64,000 nucleotides of DNA, from NCBI RefSeq assembly GCF_012926505.1, contig NZ_JABBNT010000005.1:310001-374000 (forward strand). The letters run 5' to 3'. Below the pieces are notes generated by a model. The model saw only the letters and a list, made by a program, of their open reading frames with translations. It ran no database searches and was not told the origin of the DNA. The DNA is from Pacificispira spongiicola (GTDB taxonomy: Bacteria > Pseudomonadota > Alphaproteobacteria > UBA8366 > Aestuariispiraceae). Shown here in pieces: positions 6,971-16,903 of this stretch. The translations under genes and the position numbers were made by a program. The stretch's first letter is position 1; every line of letters starts with the position of its first letter.

Positions 6971-8662
6971 ATGATTTCACGGCGCGATTTCTTGGTGGCT
7001 TCGGCGGCAGTGGCCGGACTGGCCGGGCCCGGCCTGACAGGGAGCTGGAGCCGCGCGGCGGCACAACAGGCGCTGACGGAAGACGACCTGCTGGGGATGC
7101 AGGGATACGGCAACGTCACGCTGCTGCACCTGACCGATCTGCACGCGCAGTTGATGCCGCTCTATTTCCGCGAACCGTCGATCAATCTGGGCGTCGGCGA
7201 AGTCGCGGGACTGCCCCCGCATCTGACCGGCAAGGACTTCCTCCAGCGCTTCGGCATCGAGGCCGGGACGCCGGAAGCCTATGCCCTGACATCCGAGGAT
7301 TTCGTCAGCCTCGCGAAGACCTATGGCCGCATGGGCGGCGTCGACCGCATCGCGCGGATCGTAAAGCGTATCCGCGCCGATCGACCGGACAACACGCTGT
7401 TCCTGGACGGCGGCGATACCTGGCAGGGAAGCTACACCGCGCAGCAAACGCAAGGCCAGGACATGGTCGAGGTCATGAACGCGCTGGGCGTCGATGCGAT
7501 GACCGCGCATTGGGAATTCACCTACGGCACGGACCGCGTCACCGAATTGGTCGACTCCCTGCCCTTCCCCTTCCTGTGCGGCAACGTTTACGACGCCGAA
7601 TGGGACGAACCCGCGTTCAAGGCCTACGAGATGTTCGAACGCGGCGGCGCCCAAGTCGCCGTGATCGGTCAGGCCTTCCCCTACACGCCGATCGCCAACC
7701 CGCGCTACATGATCCCCAACTGGTCCTTCGGCATTCGGGAAGAGGATGTGCAGGCGAATATCGACAAGGCCCGCGCCGAGGGGGCGGAACTTGTCGTGCT
7801 GCTGTCCCATAACGGTTTCGACGTGGATCGGAAGCTGGCCAGCCGGGTGACCGGTCTGGATGTCATCCTGTCCGGCCATACCCATGACGCGCTACCCGAC
7901 GTCATTCAGGTCGGCCAAACGCTGATCGTCGCCTCCGGCTCCAACGGAAAATTCGTCTCGCGGCTCGACCTCGATGTCCGCGACGGCGCGGTGCACGGCT
8001 ATTCCTACAATTTGATCCCCGTTTTTTCCGACGTCATCGAACCGGACGCGGATATGACGGCGCTGGTCACCCAATTGCGGGAACCGTTCGCCGCCGACCT
8101 TGCCCGCGAATTGGGGCGGACGGAAACGCTGCTGTACCGGCGCGGCAACTTCAACGGCACCTTCGACGACCTGATCTGTCAGGCGCTGCTGTCCCAGCGC
8201 GACGCGGAAATCGCCCTGTCGCCGGGCTTCCGTTGGGGTACCTCCGTGCTGCCGGGACAGGCGATCACCTTCGAGGACGTGCACAACGCCACGGCCATGA
8301 CCTATCCGGCGGCCTATCGCAGCAGCATGTCCGGCCAGATGTTGAAGGACATCCTGGAAGATGTCGGCGACAACCTGTTCAACCCCGACCCCTATTACCA
8401 GCAAGGCGGCGACATGGTCCGCGTCGGCGGCATGGGTTATTCGATCGATCCGACTGCGGCCATGGGCTCGCGCATTTCCGACATGACCCTGCTGTCGACC
8501 GGGGAACCGATCCAGGCGGACCGCGATTACATCGTGTCCGGCTGGGCCTCGGTCAACGAAGGCACGGAAGGCCCGCCCGTCTGGGATGTCGTTGAAAATC
8601 ACCTGAAAGAAAACCCGGTCGTGTCCGTGGAGGACACGTCGTCGGTCAAAGTGAAAATGTGA
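6971..8662 (+). CDS. soxB: Thiosulfohydrolase SoxB
   Basis: A 563-aa Tat-exported (SRRDFLVASAAVAG leader) metallophosphoesterase-like protein of the 5'-nucleotidase superfamily. Metal-site motifs are visible: LLHLTDLHAQ at about residue 50, FLDGGDTWQGS, the SoxB-typical AHWEFTYG in place of GNHEFD, and SGHTHD. A C-terminal nucleotidase-like domain follows. SoxB hydrolyses the terminal sulfone from SoxY-bound thiosulfonate and releases sulfate using a dimanganese centre. soxC follows closely with its own GGAG site, so the two are coupled. Confidence 0.95.
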   Translation: MISRRDFLVASAAVAGLAGPGLTGSWSRAAAQQALTEDDLLGMQGYGNVTLLHLTDLHAQLMPLYFREPSINLGVGEVAGLPPHLTGKDFLQRFGIEAGTPEAYALTSEDFVSLAKTYGRMGGVDRIARIVKRIRADRPDNTLFLDGGDTWQGSYTAQQTQGQDMVEVMNALGVDAMTAHWEFTYGTDRVTELVDSLPFPFLCGNVYDAEWDEPAFKAYEMFERGGAQVAVIGQAFPYTPIANPRYMIPNWSFGIREEDVQANIDKARAEGAELVVLLSHNGFDVDRKLASRVTGLDVILSGHTHDALPDVIQVGQTLIVASGSNGKFVSRLDLDVRDGAVHGYSYNLIPVFSDVIEPDADMTALVTQLREPFAADLARELGRTETLLYRRGNFNGTFDDLICQALLSQRDAEIALSPGFRWGTSVLPGQAITFEDVHNATAMTYPAAYRSSMSGQMLKDILEDVGDNLFNPDPYYQQGGDMVRVGGMGYSIDPTAAMGSRISDMTLLSTGEPIQADRDYIVSGWASVNEGTEGPPVWDVVENHLKENPVVSVEDTSSVKVKM

Positions 8663-8676
8663 GTGGAGAAAGCATC

Positions 8677-9960
8677 ATGTCTGAACGGGACCAAGGGGTG
8701 AAGAACCCTTCCCGCCGCGCCCTTCTCCGGGGTGGCTTGGCAGGCGGCGGCGCCGCCCTGATGGCCGGTCTGACCGCCGGCAAGTCAATAGCAGCCGGCG
8801 ATCCGGCAATCACCGATATCCAGGATTGGAACCGGTATCTCGGCGACGGCGTCGATGCCGCGCCCTATGGTATGCCGTCGGAATTCGAGGCGGATGTCGT
8901 TCGCCGCAATGTCGCGTGGCTGACGGCGGATACGACCTCGTCGATCAACTTCACGCCGCTGCATGCGCTGGACGGCATCATCACGCCGAACGGTGTGTGC
9001 TTCGAACGCCATCACGGGGGCGTCGCAGAGGTCGATCCGATGCAACATCGCCTGATGATCCACGGCCTCGTCGAACAGCCGCTGGTCTTCACGATGCAGG
9101 ATCTGATGCGTTTCCCGCGTCAGAACCACGCGTACTTCCTGGAATGCGCGGCAAATTCCGGCATGGAATGGCGCGGCGCACAGCTGAATGGCTGTCAGTT
9201 CACCCATGGCATGGTCCACAATGTCGTCTATACCGGTGTGCCGCTGCGCGCCCTGCTGGAAGAAGCGGGCGTGAAGACCGACGGCAAGTGGCTGCTGGCC
9301 GAAGGGGCGGATGCCGCCGCCATGACCCGGTCCATCCCGATGGAAAAGGTTCTCGATGACTGCCTCGTCGCCTTTAAGATGAATGGTGAGGCACTTCGCC
9401 CTGAACAAGGGTACCCGGTCCGCCTCGTCGTGCCCGGTTGGGAAGGCAATATGTGGGTGAAATGGCTCCGTCGCCTGGAAGTGGGCGACAAGCCGTGGCA
9501 CCAGCGCGAAGAGACGTCGAAATACACCGACCTCCTCGCCAATGGGAAGGCGCGGCGCTTCACCTGGGTCATGGATGTGAAATCCGTCATCACCAGCCCA
9601 AGCCCGCAAGCCCCGATCACCCACGGTAAGGGCCGCACCGTCGTCACAGGCCTCGCCTGGTCCGGCAACGGCACGATTAAGGACGTCGACGTAACCCTGG
9701 ACGGCGGACGAAACTGGCATAAGGCGCGGATCGACGGGCCCAGCCTGTCGAAATCCCTGCACCGGTTCTACTACGAATTCGATTGGGACGGTTCGGAACT
9801 GTTCCTGCAATCCCGCGCCATCGACGAATTGGGCAATGTCCAGCCAACCAAGGACGCCCTGCGCGCCGCGCGCGGTGAGAATTCGATCTACCACAACAAC
9901 GGCATTCAGACCTGGTATGTCCGTGCCGACGGAGTGACCGAAAATGTTGAAATTTCCTAA
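8677..9960 (+). CDS. soxC: Sulfane dehydrogenase molybdenum subunit SoxC
   Basis: A 427-aa Tat substrate (NPSRRALLRGG leader) of the sulfite oxidase family. It has an Oxidored_molyb core, with FLECAANSGMEW carrying the likely molybdenum-ligand cysteine, and a C-terminal dimerisation domain (VDVTLDGGRNWHKARI). With SoxD it oxidises SoxY-bound sulfane sulfur, allowing full oxidation of thiosulfate to sulfate without sulfur deposits. The ATG at 8677 with GGAG is preferred over the GTG at 8659, which adds only six residues. Its last 17 bp overlap soxD. Confidence 0.94.
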   Translation: MSERDQGVKNPSRRALLRGGLAGGGAALMAGLTAGKSIAAGDPAITDIQDWNRYLGDGVDAAPYGMPSEFEADVVRRNVAWLTADTTSSINFTPLHALDGIITPNGVCFERHHGGVAEVDPMQHRLMIHGLVEQPLVFTMQDLMRFPRQNHAYFLECAANSGMEWRGAQLNGCQFTHGMVHNVVYTGVPLRALLEEAGVKTDGKWLLAEGADAAAMTRSIPMEKVLDDCLVAFKMNGEALRPEQGYPVRLVVPGWEGNMWVKWLRRLEVGDKPWHQREETSKYTDLLANGKARRFTWVMDVKSVITSPSPQAPITHGKGRTVVTGLAWSGNGTIKDVDVTLDGGRNWHKARIDGPSLSKSLHRFYYEFDWDGSELFLQSRAIDELGNVQPTKDALRAARGENSIYHNNGIQTWYVRADGVTENVEIS

Positions 9961-11044
9961 ATCCGTTCTGCTGGCCACCGCGGCAATCGCCTTCTCCGGG
10001 GGGTCGGTCCTGGCTTCCGGCGATATCGATGCCGGGGAAAAGGTGTTCAAGAAATGCATGGCCTGCCACATGGTCGGCGATGGCGCAAAACACCGGGTCG
10101 GTCCCGAACTGAACGATGTCTTCGGTCGTGTCGCCGGATCGCTGGACGATTTCAAATACTCCCCGGCGATGAAGGAAGCGGGCGCAGGCGGCCTTGTCTG
10201 GGGCGCCGATACGCTCGCGACCTACCTGCATAAGCCGAAGGATATGATCCCGAAGACCAAGATGGCCTTCGCCGGTCTTAAGAAGGAAGCGGACATCGAA
10301 AACGTCCTTGCCTATCTGGCGAGCTTCAGTGCCGGTGCGGATATGGACACGGCGGAACCGGAATCGACCCCGACGGCAGAAGAAACTGCGGAGCAAACCG
10401 CCCCAACCCCGGCCCTGCAAAATGCCGATTACGAACCCAGCACCGGTCCGATGGGCCTGGGCCGGGTCGCCCTGCCCGAGGAAATCGCCGCCTGGGATAT
10501 CGACATCCGCCCCGATGGCATGGGCTTACCCGCCGGTAAAGGCACCGTTGCGGAAGGCGAGGTCGTTTTCACCGAACGCTGCGCGACCTGTCACGGCGAT
10601 TTCGGCGAAGGCCGCGACCGTTGGCCGGTCCTGGCGGGTGGTCAGGATACGCTGACCGATGAGCGCCCGGAAAAGACCATCGGGTCCTACTGGCCCTATC
10701 TGTCCACGGTCTACGACTATGTCCGGCGTGCCATGCCCTTCGGCGACGCCCGCTCACTGACGAATGACGAAGTCTATGCGATCACGGCCTATCTGCTGTA
10801 TCTCAACGACATCGTCACGGATGAGGCGTTTGAGCTGAACAGCGAGAACTTCACCGATATCCACCTGCCCAATGAAGAAAACTTCATTGCCGACGACCGG
10901 CAGGAAGAACCCCATTGGAAGGCGGATGCCGACCCCTGTATGACGGATTGCAAAGCGGAGCCCGCAAAAATTACCATGCGCGCCCGTGTCCTCGACGTGA
11001 CGCCCGACAGTGACGAAGGCGAAGGCGGAGGACAGGTCGACTAG
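9944..11044 (+). CDS. soxD: Sulfane dehydrogenase diheme cytochrome subunit SoxD
   Basis: A 366-aa secreted cytochrome with two domains. The N-terminal domain has CMACH (C38/C41/H42) in a class I cytochrome fold (residues 27-130). An acidic, proline/threonine-rich linker follows (about 133-160), then a second heme domain with CATCH (C213/C216/H217). It accepts electrons from the SoxC molybdenum centre. It starts inside the end of soxC. The C-terminus is acidic. The N-terminal heme domain closely resembles the N-terminal domain of the next gene, pointing to a local duplication. Confidence 0.92.
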   Translation: MLKFPKSVLLATAAIAFSGGSVLASGDIDAGEKVFKKCMACHMVGDGAKHRVGPELNDVFGRVAGSLDDFKYSPAMKEAGAGGLVWGADTLATYLHKPKDMIPKTKMAFAGLKKEADIENVLAYLASFSAGADMDTAEPESTPTAEETAEQTAPTPALQNADYEPSTGPMGLGRVALPEEIAAWDIDIRPDGMGLPAGKGTVAEGEVVFTERCATCHGDFGEGRDRWPVLAGGQDTLTDERPEKTIGSYWPYLSTVYDYVRRAMPFGDARSLTNDEVYAITAYLLYLNDIVTDEAFELNSENFTDIHLPNEENFIADDRQEEPHWKADADPCMTDCKAEPAKITMRARVLDVTPDSDEGEGGGQVD

Positions 11045-11053
11045 CGAGGGATC

Positions 11054-11800
11054 ATGGCAGCATGCCTTTCCGCCCGACACTCACCTCCCCGTTTCCTCTT
11101 TGGATCGGGGGAGAGGGCGGCGCTGTTCGTGCTTTTCTTCCTGATCACCCTGGTTTCGGCGCGACTGGACGGTCGCGCCGAAACGCCGTTCGATCCCTGC
11201 CGGTCCTGCCATGAAATCGGCCCCGGCGCAAAGAACCGCGTCGGTCCGCATCTGGACGGGATCCTCGGGCGGCAGGCGGGCTCGGTCGACGGATTCGCCT
11301 ATTCCAAGGCTATGCTAAAGGCCGGTGAAGACGGTTTGACCTGGACCGCCGAAACCCTGTCCGAATACGTGTCGAAGCCACGCGATTTCGTCCCCGGCAA
11401 CCGGATGTCCTTCCGTGGGATGGTGGATGCGGAAGATCGCGCCGCCCTGATCGACTGGCTGCGCGAGAATTCCGGCGCGAAACCGGCGGACGATGTGACG
11501 GCGGTCTCCCCCGCCCCCACTGTATCGTCGGATATGGCGTCGATTGTCCTGCAAACCGAAGGCGACCCGGCCTATGGTGAATATCTGTCGACCGAATGCG
11601 TGACCTGTCATCAGGCATCCGGTCATGCCGACGGCATTCCGTCCATCGTCGGACTACCTCGCGATTATTTCATTCGCGCCTTGCTCGCGTATCAGAGCAA
11701 CATACGTGACAATGAAGTCATGAAACTGATCACGTCGAGCATGGGTAACGAGGAGATGGCCGCGCTGGCCGCCTATTTCGGCAGCCTGTCTCCAAATTGA
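11054..11800 (+). CDS. soxE: Two-heme cytochrome c, SoxE/FccA-like partner of the flavoprotein
   Basis: A 248-aa secreted or anchored cytochrome. A hydrophobic stretch lies at residues 22-36, with heme motifs CRSCH (C49/C52/H53) and CVTCH (C182/C185/H186). The first domain follows the SoxD N-terminal domain almost segment by segment (GAKNRVGPHLDGILGRQAGS, then KPRDFVPGNRMSF). The second (LPRDYFIRALLAYQSN, MGNEEMAALAAYFGSL) is of the FccA type found in flavocytochrome c sulfide dehydrogenase. The flavoprotein gene follows by 46 bp, supporting a SoxEF/FccAB complex for sulfide or polysulfide. The symbol soxE is used by analogy. Confidence 0.78.
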   Translation: MAACLSARHSPPRFLFGSGERAALFVLFFLITLVSARLDGRAETPFDPCRSCHEIGPGAKNRVGPHLDGILGRQAGSVDGFAYSKAMLKAGEDGLTWTAETLSEYVSKPRDFVPGNRMSFRGMVDAEDRAALIDWLRENSGAKPADDVTAVSPAPTVSSDMASIVLQTEGDPAYGEYLSTECVTCHQASGHADGIPSIVGLPRDYFIRALLAYQSNIRDNEVMKLITSSMGNEEMAALAAYFGSLSPN

Positions 11801-11846
11801 CCCGGTTCCATATGAAGGCGGCAACGACCCACGGGAGGAGTAAACA

Positions 11847-13121
11847 ATGACAACGACAACAAGACGGACCGTTCTGTGGACCCTCGGCGCCGGTGCCGCC
11901 GCATTGGGCATGCCGTCCATCCTGCGCGCCGAAACGAAACCGCGCGTCGTCGTTCTTGGCGGCGGCGCGGGCGGCGCGACGGCGGCCCGCTATATCGCCA
12001 AGGATTCCAAAGGCGCTCTCGACGTCACGCTGATCGACGCGGCAGAGAAGTTCACGACCTGCTTCTTCTCCAACCTCTATCTCGGCGGATATCGGGATTT
12101 CGAGTCCATCACGCACGGATACGACACGCTGGAAAGCAGCTACGGCATCGCGAAGATCACCGCCCATGCCACGGCCATCGACCGCGATGCGAAGCAAGTC
12201 GTCCTCGCGGATGGCAGTAAGGTTCCCTATGACCGGTTGGTCGTCTCCCCCGGTATCAGCCTGTTATACGATAGCGTCCCCGGCTATTCGGAGGCCCTGT
12301 CGGAAGACGCGCCCCACGCCTGGAAAGCCGGACGGCAAACGCAAATCCTGAAAGAGAAACTGGACGCGTTGGAAGACGGCCAGAAGGTCATCATCCTGCC
12401 GCCGCCCAATCCCTATCGCTGCCCGCCCGGCCCGTACGAACGCGCATCGATGATGGCGCATCTGATGCAGGCGAAGGGTCTGACCAATTCCAAGGTCGTG
12501 ATCCTGGATGTGAAGGAGAAATTCTCCAAAAAGGGCCTGTTCTTGGAAGGCTGGGAAAACCACTATCCGGGGATGGTCGAATGGTATGGCCCGGATATTC
12601 ACGGCGGCATTCAGCATGTCGACGTCGCGGGCGGCACGGTTGAAACCGATCTGGACACCTTCCAAGGTGCCCTGCTGAACATCATTCCGGCCCAGCGCGC
12701 CGGTGAAATCGCGCTCAGCGCGGGCCTGACCGACGACAGCGGCTATTGCCCGATCGATCCGGCCTCCATGCGTTCCCAGGCCGATCCGGATATTTTCGTC
12801 ATCGGGGATGCCAGCATCGCGGGCGACATGCCCAAGTCCGCCTTCGCCGCCAACAGTCAGGCCAAGGTCGCATCCATGACGCTCCGCGCCGATCTGCTCG
12901 GATCGAAACTGTTCCCGGCGAAATATGCCAATACCTGCTGGAGCCTGATCGCGACGGACGATTCCGTGAAGGTCGGCGGTCAATACGCACCGGGCGACGG
13001 GAAAATCGCGTCGACCGCCGGATTCATCAGCCAGATGCATGAAGAACCGGAGAAGCGACAGGCGAATTACGAAGAGTCCCTTGGATGGTACAAGGGCATC
13101 GTATCGGACATGTTCGGATAG
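11847..13121 (+). CDS. soxF: Flavocytochrome c sulfide dehydrogenase flavoprotein (SoxF/FccB)
   Basis: A 424-aa Tat-exported FAD protein (TTRRTVLWTLGAGAAALG leader). It has an N-terminal Rossmann dinucleotide-binding motif (VVLGGGAGGATAARYI, about residues 33-48), family segments CFFSNLYLGG and CPPGPYERASMMA, the second FAD site DIFVIGDASIAGD, and a C-terminal flavocytochrome c binding domain. The cysteines in the CFFSN and RCPPG segments may include the redox pair that attacks sulfide. It probably works with the preceding diheme protein to oxidise sulfide to sulfane sulfur. It closes the sox run; the next gene begins 261 bp later. Confidence 0.9.
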   Translation: MTTTTRRTVLWTLGAGAAALGMPSILRAETKPRVVVLGGGAGGATAARYIAKDSKGALDVTLIDAAEKFTTCFFSNLYLGGYRDFESITHGYDTLESSYGIAKITAHATAIDRDAKQVVLADGSKVPYDRLVVSPGISLLYDSVPGYSEALSEDAPHAWKAGRQTQILKEKLDALEDGQKVIILPPPNPYRCPPGPYERASMMAHLMQAKGLTNSKVVILDVKEKFSKKGLFLEGWENHYPGMVEWYGPDIHGGIQHVDVAGGTVETDLDTFQGALLNIIPAQRAGEIALSAGLTDDSGYCPIDPASMRSQADPDIFVIGDASIAGDMPKSAFAANSQAKVASMTLRADLLGSKLFPAKYANTCWSLIATDDSVKVGGQYAPGDGKIASTAGFISQMHEEPEKRQANYEESLGWYKGIVSDMFG

Positions 13122-13382
13122 GCACCCCGGATCAGTCACGATTATTCGTCGCTCGGAACAGTCCACGCTTTTTGCAGTATTTCCAACCCGTTCACCGGCT
13201 ACATAGAGGTGTCGCACCACACGATGTCGAGAGAAAAAGCCGGTTTCCACGGTATTGAAGCACAGGCCTGTCCGACAAGGCGGGAGTCCGCCCCCTGGCA
13301 AAGCCTTCGAAGGCAGAGGATGCAGGCGGCCCCTTTTCGCGTTAGGCTCCACACGGATGGGACCGAACCGGGAGCTTTATTG

Positions 13383-14042
13383 ATGCGGCTGATGTCGATC
13401 CTCTTTCTCGCCTTCCTTGCGGCGATAACCGCACCGGACCGGGCCTCGGCCCAAACAGAAATCGGGAAGGTCACGAAGCTGCTAGGCGCCGCGAGCCAGG
13501 CCATGGACGAAAATGTCACGCCCTTGACGGCGGGATCGCCGGTCTATGAAGACGCCTTGATCGAAACCGGCGATGACGCACGGCTTGAAATCGTCTTCAT
13601 CGATTCTTCGCAAATCACGTTGGGAGAACGCGCGCGCCTCGTGATGGACGATCTCGTCTATAGTTTCGAAGCCAGCGAGACCGGGGTCGTGGCTCAATCT
13701 TTCCGAATTTTGGACGGCACGTTCCTGTTCCTGTCCGGTGCCGTCGCCCGCACGGATCACGACGCCGTCAGCGTTTCGACGCCGGTCGCCACGATCGGTA
13801 TCCGCGGTACGGGCTTCTTCGGCGGTCCGCTCGCCGCCGGCATGCCGCCCGGCGAACTCCATTACGGCTTTATGCTGACCGAAGGCGCGATCGACGTGAG
13901 CAGTGTCGACGGCACGGTGACCCTGGATGAGGTAAACGAGGGAACCTTCCTGCCGATGAGCGGTCAGGCTGCTCCCACGCCGCCGACCCAGTGGCAGCAG
14001 GAGGCAATCGATGAAGCCTATGCCTCCGTCGCCTTCAACTAA
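13383..14042 (+). CDS. Secreted FecR-domain protein
   Basis: A 219-aa protein with a signal peptide (MRLMSILFLAFLAAI, cleavage near ASA, residue 23) and one FecR-type beta domain. Recognisable parts are LIETGDDARLEIVFIDSSQITLGERARLVMDDLVY, then SVSTPVATIGIRGTGFF. In this protein the domain is exported rather than being part of an anti-sigma factor, and no ECF sigma gene is next to it. ATG 13383 is chosen over the frame opening at 13209 because it gives a proper leader. It is convergent with the histidine kinase at 14054 and separated from the sox run by 261 bp. Its function is unknown. Confidence 0.72.
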   Translation: MRLMSILFLAFLAAITAPDRASAQTEIGKVTKLLGAASQAMDENVTPLTAGSPVYEDALIETGDDARLEIVFIDSSQITLGERARLVMDDLVYSFEASETGVVAQSFRILDGTFLFLSGAVARTDHDAVSVSTPVATIGIRGTGFFGGPLAAGMPPGELHYGFMLTEGAIDVSSVDGTVTLDEVNEGTFLPMSGQAAPTPPTQWQQEAIDEAYASVAFN

Positions 14043-14053
14043 GCGCGGGGCGT

Positions 14054-16693
14054 TCAGTCGGATTGGGTAAGCGGGATACTTACCGTAACCGTCGTCCCCT
14101 CCCCCAACGTGCTGTCGATCTTGATCTCCCCGCCATGCAGAACGATCAAGGATTTCGAGATCGCGAGGCCCAACCCCCACCCCTTCGCGCTGATATAGGG
14201 ATCGGAATTGCCTTGTTCGAAAAACTCCGTCACATGCGGCAGGTCTTTTTCGGCGATCCCGATCCCGTCATCGGTCACCGCAATTTCCATGGAGTCACCG
14301 CGCACATGGGCGGAAACGTCGATATGGCCGCCTTCGCCGGTGTATTTCTGGGCGTTGGTGATCAGATTCAACAGCACCTGTTTCAGGGCCCGACGATCCG
14401 CCTGTAGCGTCGGTAACGGGTCGTCCATTTGGACATTGAGAGTCTGGCTCTTGATCGAGCAAGCCTGCTCCGTCAGGGCGACACACTGTTTGATGACGCT
14501 GTCGACGTGAGTTTCTTCCCATACCAACGCGATCTTGCCCGCTTCGATCCGCGAGATTTCCAATAGATCGTTCACGAGCGACAAAAGGTGCTTTCCGCTC
14601 GCATTGATGTTGTCGGAATAGGAAACATATTGCGGCGGCAGCGGACCGAAGAATTGCTGCCCCATCATTTCGGAAAAACCGATGATCGCGTTCAACGGCG
14701 TACGTAACTCGTGACTCATGGACGCCAGGAATTCAGATTTCGCGCGGTTCGCGGCATTTGCCGCTTCCAACGCCTTTTGAATGGTATTTCGGGCTTCGAC
14801 GATTTCGGTCAAGTCGGTCACCGACCCGATATAGGACCGCTGATCGCCGATTTGGATTTCGCCGACCCCCAGATGCATCGGGAAGATTTCGCCGTTCTTC
14901 CGACGGCCGTGAACGTCCCGACCGATGCCGACGATCCGCTTTCGCCCTGTTTCGCGGTAGCGCGCCATTTGCCCGTCATGTTCGGTCGCATAGGCATCCG
15001 GCATCAACATTGAAACGTTTTCGCCTACGACGTCGTCCGCTTTGTAGCCGAAGATGCGTTCCGCCGCGCGGTTGAAGACCTCGATCTTGCCCGCGTCATT
15101 CGTAACGATAGCCCCGGTCGCAATATTCTCGAATGCCGCATAGAAACGCCGGGCATTGTCGCTCAACGCCTCGTTCAGTTTCCGACGCTCGGTAATATCT
15201 TGACTGATCGCCAAGAAATGGCTTACCCGGCCTTCGTCGGAATATACCGGACTGATCGAGACCGACTCCCAATATGCCTCCCCCGTTTTATGGCGATGCA
15301 TCAGGTCGCCGGCCCAACGATGGCCGGCTTCCACCGATGCCCAAATTTTCTTGGCATCCGTCGGATGCTCGTCATCGAGCAATAGGAAATCGGCCTTCCG
15401 GCCGATAACATCGTCGGCGGCATAGCCGCTGGACGCCGTGAATTGGGGGTTCACATAGACGATCGTTCGAGCCGTGTCGGCGATGATTACGCTGACCGGG
15501 CTTTGATCGATGGCATGCGAGAAGACTTTCAAATCGCCGGTCATTTCGTCAGCCTTGCGTTCCGCCCATTCCCGGCGGCGCCACAGGAGATAGATCACAA
15601 TGAACAACAACAGGTCGATCACGCCGCCGGCGACGGCAACGAACAGCGGCTGTCTCTCGTCCCGCCGATCGACGAAACTCCGGTTCGCATAGACATCAAG
15701 CGTCCAGTCATGCCCGCCGACCTTAATGGAAGACAGGAATTGAAAGGCGCTGGAGACCGAATCCGCCCCACCGTCGCGAATATGTCCCGGCTCCCGCACC
15801 TCCCCTTGTTCCGTCACCGCCGCCAAGGGTTTCGTATCCGCGGAATGGAATAGAAGGGCTGTTTCGTCCTGCGACAGACCGTCAAATATCCGGAAGGATA
15901 TCCCGGGCAGGCCCGCGCCCAGTATCCCATGCATCAAGTCGTTCATACGAAATGGGCTATAGACGAACCCGACCAGCGCGTTCCGGCGATCCTCCACGGT
16001 TTCAAGCACCGTTCCGGGTCGATAGACCGGCAGGTAGACCAGGAACCCCGCCTGAACATCCTCTGCGGTTTCCTGGACAAGGGTCACCTTGCCCGACAAG
16101 GCCGGTAGGCCCGTGTCGCGGGCCCGTATCATGGCATCTCGGCGCACCGGCTCCGAATACATGTCGTATCCGAAGGCACGCTGATTGCGCCAATCGAACG
16201 GCTCCAGGAACTCGACCGCCGAATAGACGTCGCGGAACCCGTCCGGCTTGATCGTAAAATCCGGAAACCCTTCCGCCGAAATCCGCGCCTCGTATTCCCG
16301 ACGCGCCGCCGCATCGACCATTCGGGCGAAACCGAGGCCTTGGATGCCGGGGTAATAGTCTTCGATTTTCAGGGCATGGACGTAACTGCGCCACTCTGTC
16401 CGGGTCACGTCTGTGGACGACGCGAAATGCCCGGCACCGCCTCGAAGGACCGCTTCGTATTCGATCATCCGCTGCAGGATTTTGTCCTTAACCTCCCCAG
16501 CCGCATACTCGAAACGGTCGCGTGCGCGCTGTTCGACAAAATGTGTCGAAATCTGCCATGCGGCAAAGGTCAGCACCAACGAACAGATAAGGATGATCCA
16601 TGCCGTGGCGGGGCCGTGCCCCCACCTCAGCAGCGTATCCGTGCTCCACCATGTTCTTGGGCGCCCGGTCAGAAGAGAAACATCCGTCATCAA
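14054..16693 (-). CDS. CHASE-PAS-PAS transmembrane sensor histidine kinase
   Basis: An 879-aa sensor kinase. TM1 is at about residues 30-48, and a periplasmic CHASE domain at about 60-330 includes the family segment YYPGIQGLGFARMV. TM2 is at about 350-371. PAS domains lie at about 385-500 and 512-632. HisKA has the phosphoacceptor H661 (SMSHELRTPLNAIIGFSEMM), and HATPase_c has N780, DDGIGI and GLGLAISKSL motifs. CHASE domains bind small extracellular ligands. No response regulator gene is adjacent, so the partner is encoded elsewhere. It is convergent with the FecR-domain gene. Confidence 0.9.
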   Translation of the reverse strand: MMTDVSLLTGRPRTWWSTDTLLRWGHGPATAWIILICSLVLTFAAWQISTHFVEQRARDRFEYAAGEVKDKILQRMIEYEAVLRGGAGHFASSTDVTRTEWRSYVHALKIEDYYPGIQGLGFARMVDAAARREYEARISAEGFPDFTIKPDGFRDVYSAVEFLEPFDWRNQRAFGYDMYSEPVRRDAMIRARDTGLPALSGKVTLVQETAEDVQAGFLVYLPVYRPGTVLETVEDRRNALVGFVYSPFRMNDLMHGILGAGLPGISFRIFDGLSQDETALLFHSADTKPLAAVTEQGEVREPGHIRDGGADSVSSAFQFLSSIKVGGHDWTLDVYANRSFVDRRDERQPLFVAVAGGVIDLLLFIVIYLLWRRREWAERKADEMTGDLKVFSHAIDQSPVSVIIADTARTIVYVNPQFTASSGYAADDVIGRKADFLLLDDEHPTDAKKIWASVEAGHRWAGDLMHRHKTGEAYWESVSISPVYSDEGRVSHFLAISQDITERRKLNEALSDNARRFYAAFENIATGAIVTNDAGKIEVFNRAAERIFGYKADDVVGENVSMLMPDAYATEHDGQMARYRETGRKRIVGIGRDVHGRRKNGEIFPMHLGVGEIQIGDQRSYIGSVTDLTEIVEARNTIQKALEAANAANRAKSEFLASMSHELRTPLNAIIGFSEMMGQQFFGPLPPQYVSYSDNINASGKHLLSLVNDLLEISRIEAGKIALVWEETHVDSVIKQCVALTEQACSIKSQTLNVQMDDPLPTLQADRRALKQVLLNLITNAQKYTGEGGHIDVSAHVRGDSMEIAVTDDGIGIAEKDLPHVTEFFEQGNSDPYISAKGWGLGLAISKSLIVLHGGEIKIDSTLGEGTTVTVSIPLTQSD

Positions 16694-16903
16694 GGTGCCT
16701 TGTCGAAAGGCGCCTGCTTACGGCAATTCGCCCGGGGACCATTTGATCTGGATCAGTTTTACATCCGTAAATTCGTTCCCACCGCGATCAGCAGTTATGT
16801 GGTGAGGTGACGATTTCCGAGCGCCAAACACGGATCGGATCAACGTGAACGAACGGCATACACCGTTGCGAACATTTTGATATTCATTGTCATGGGAAGA
16901 AAG

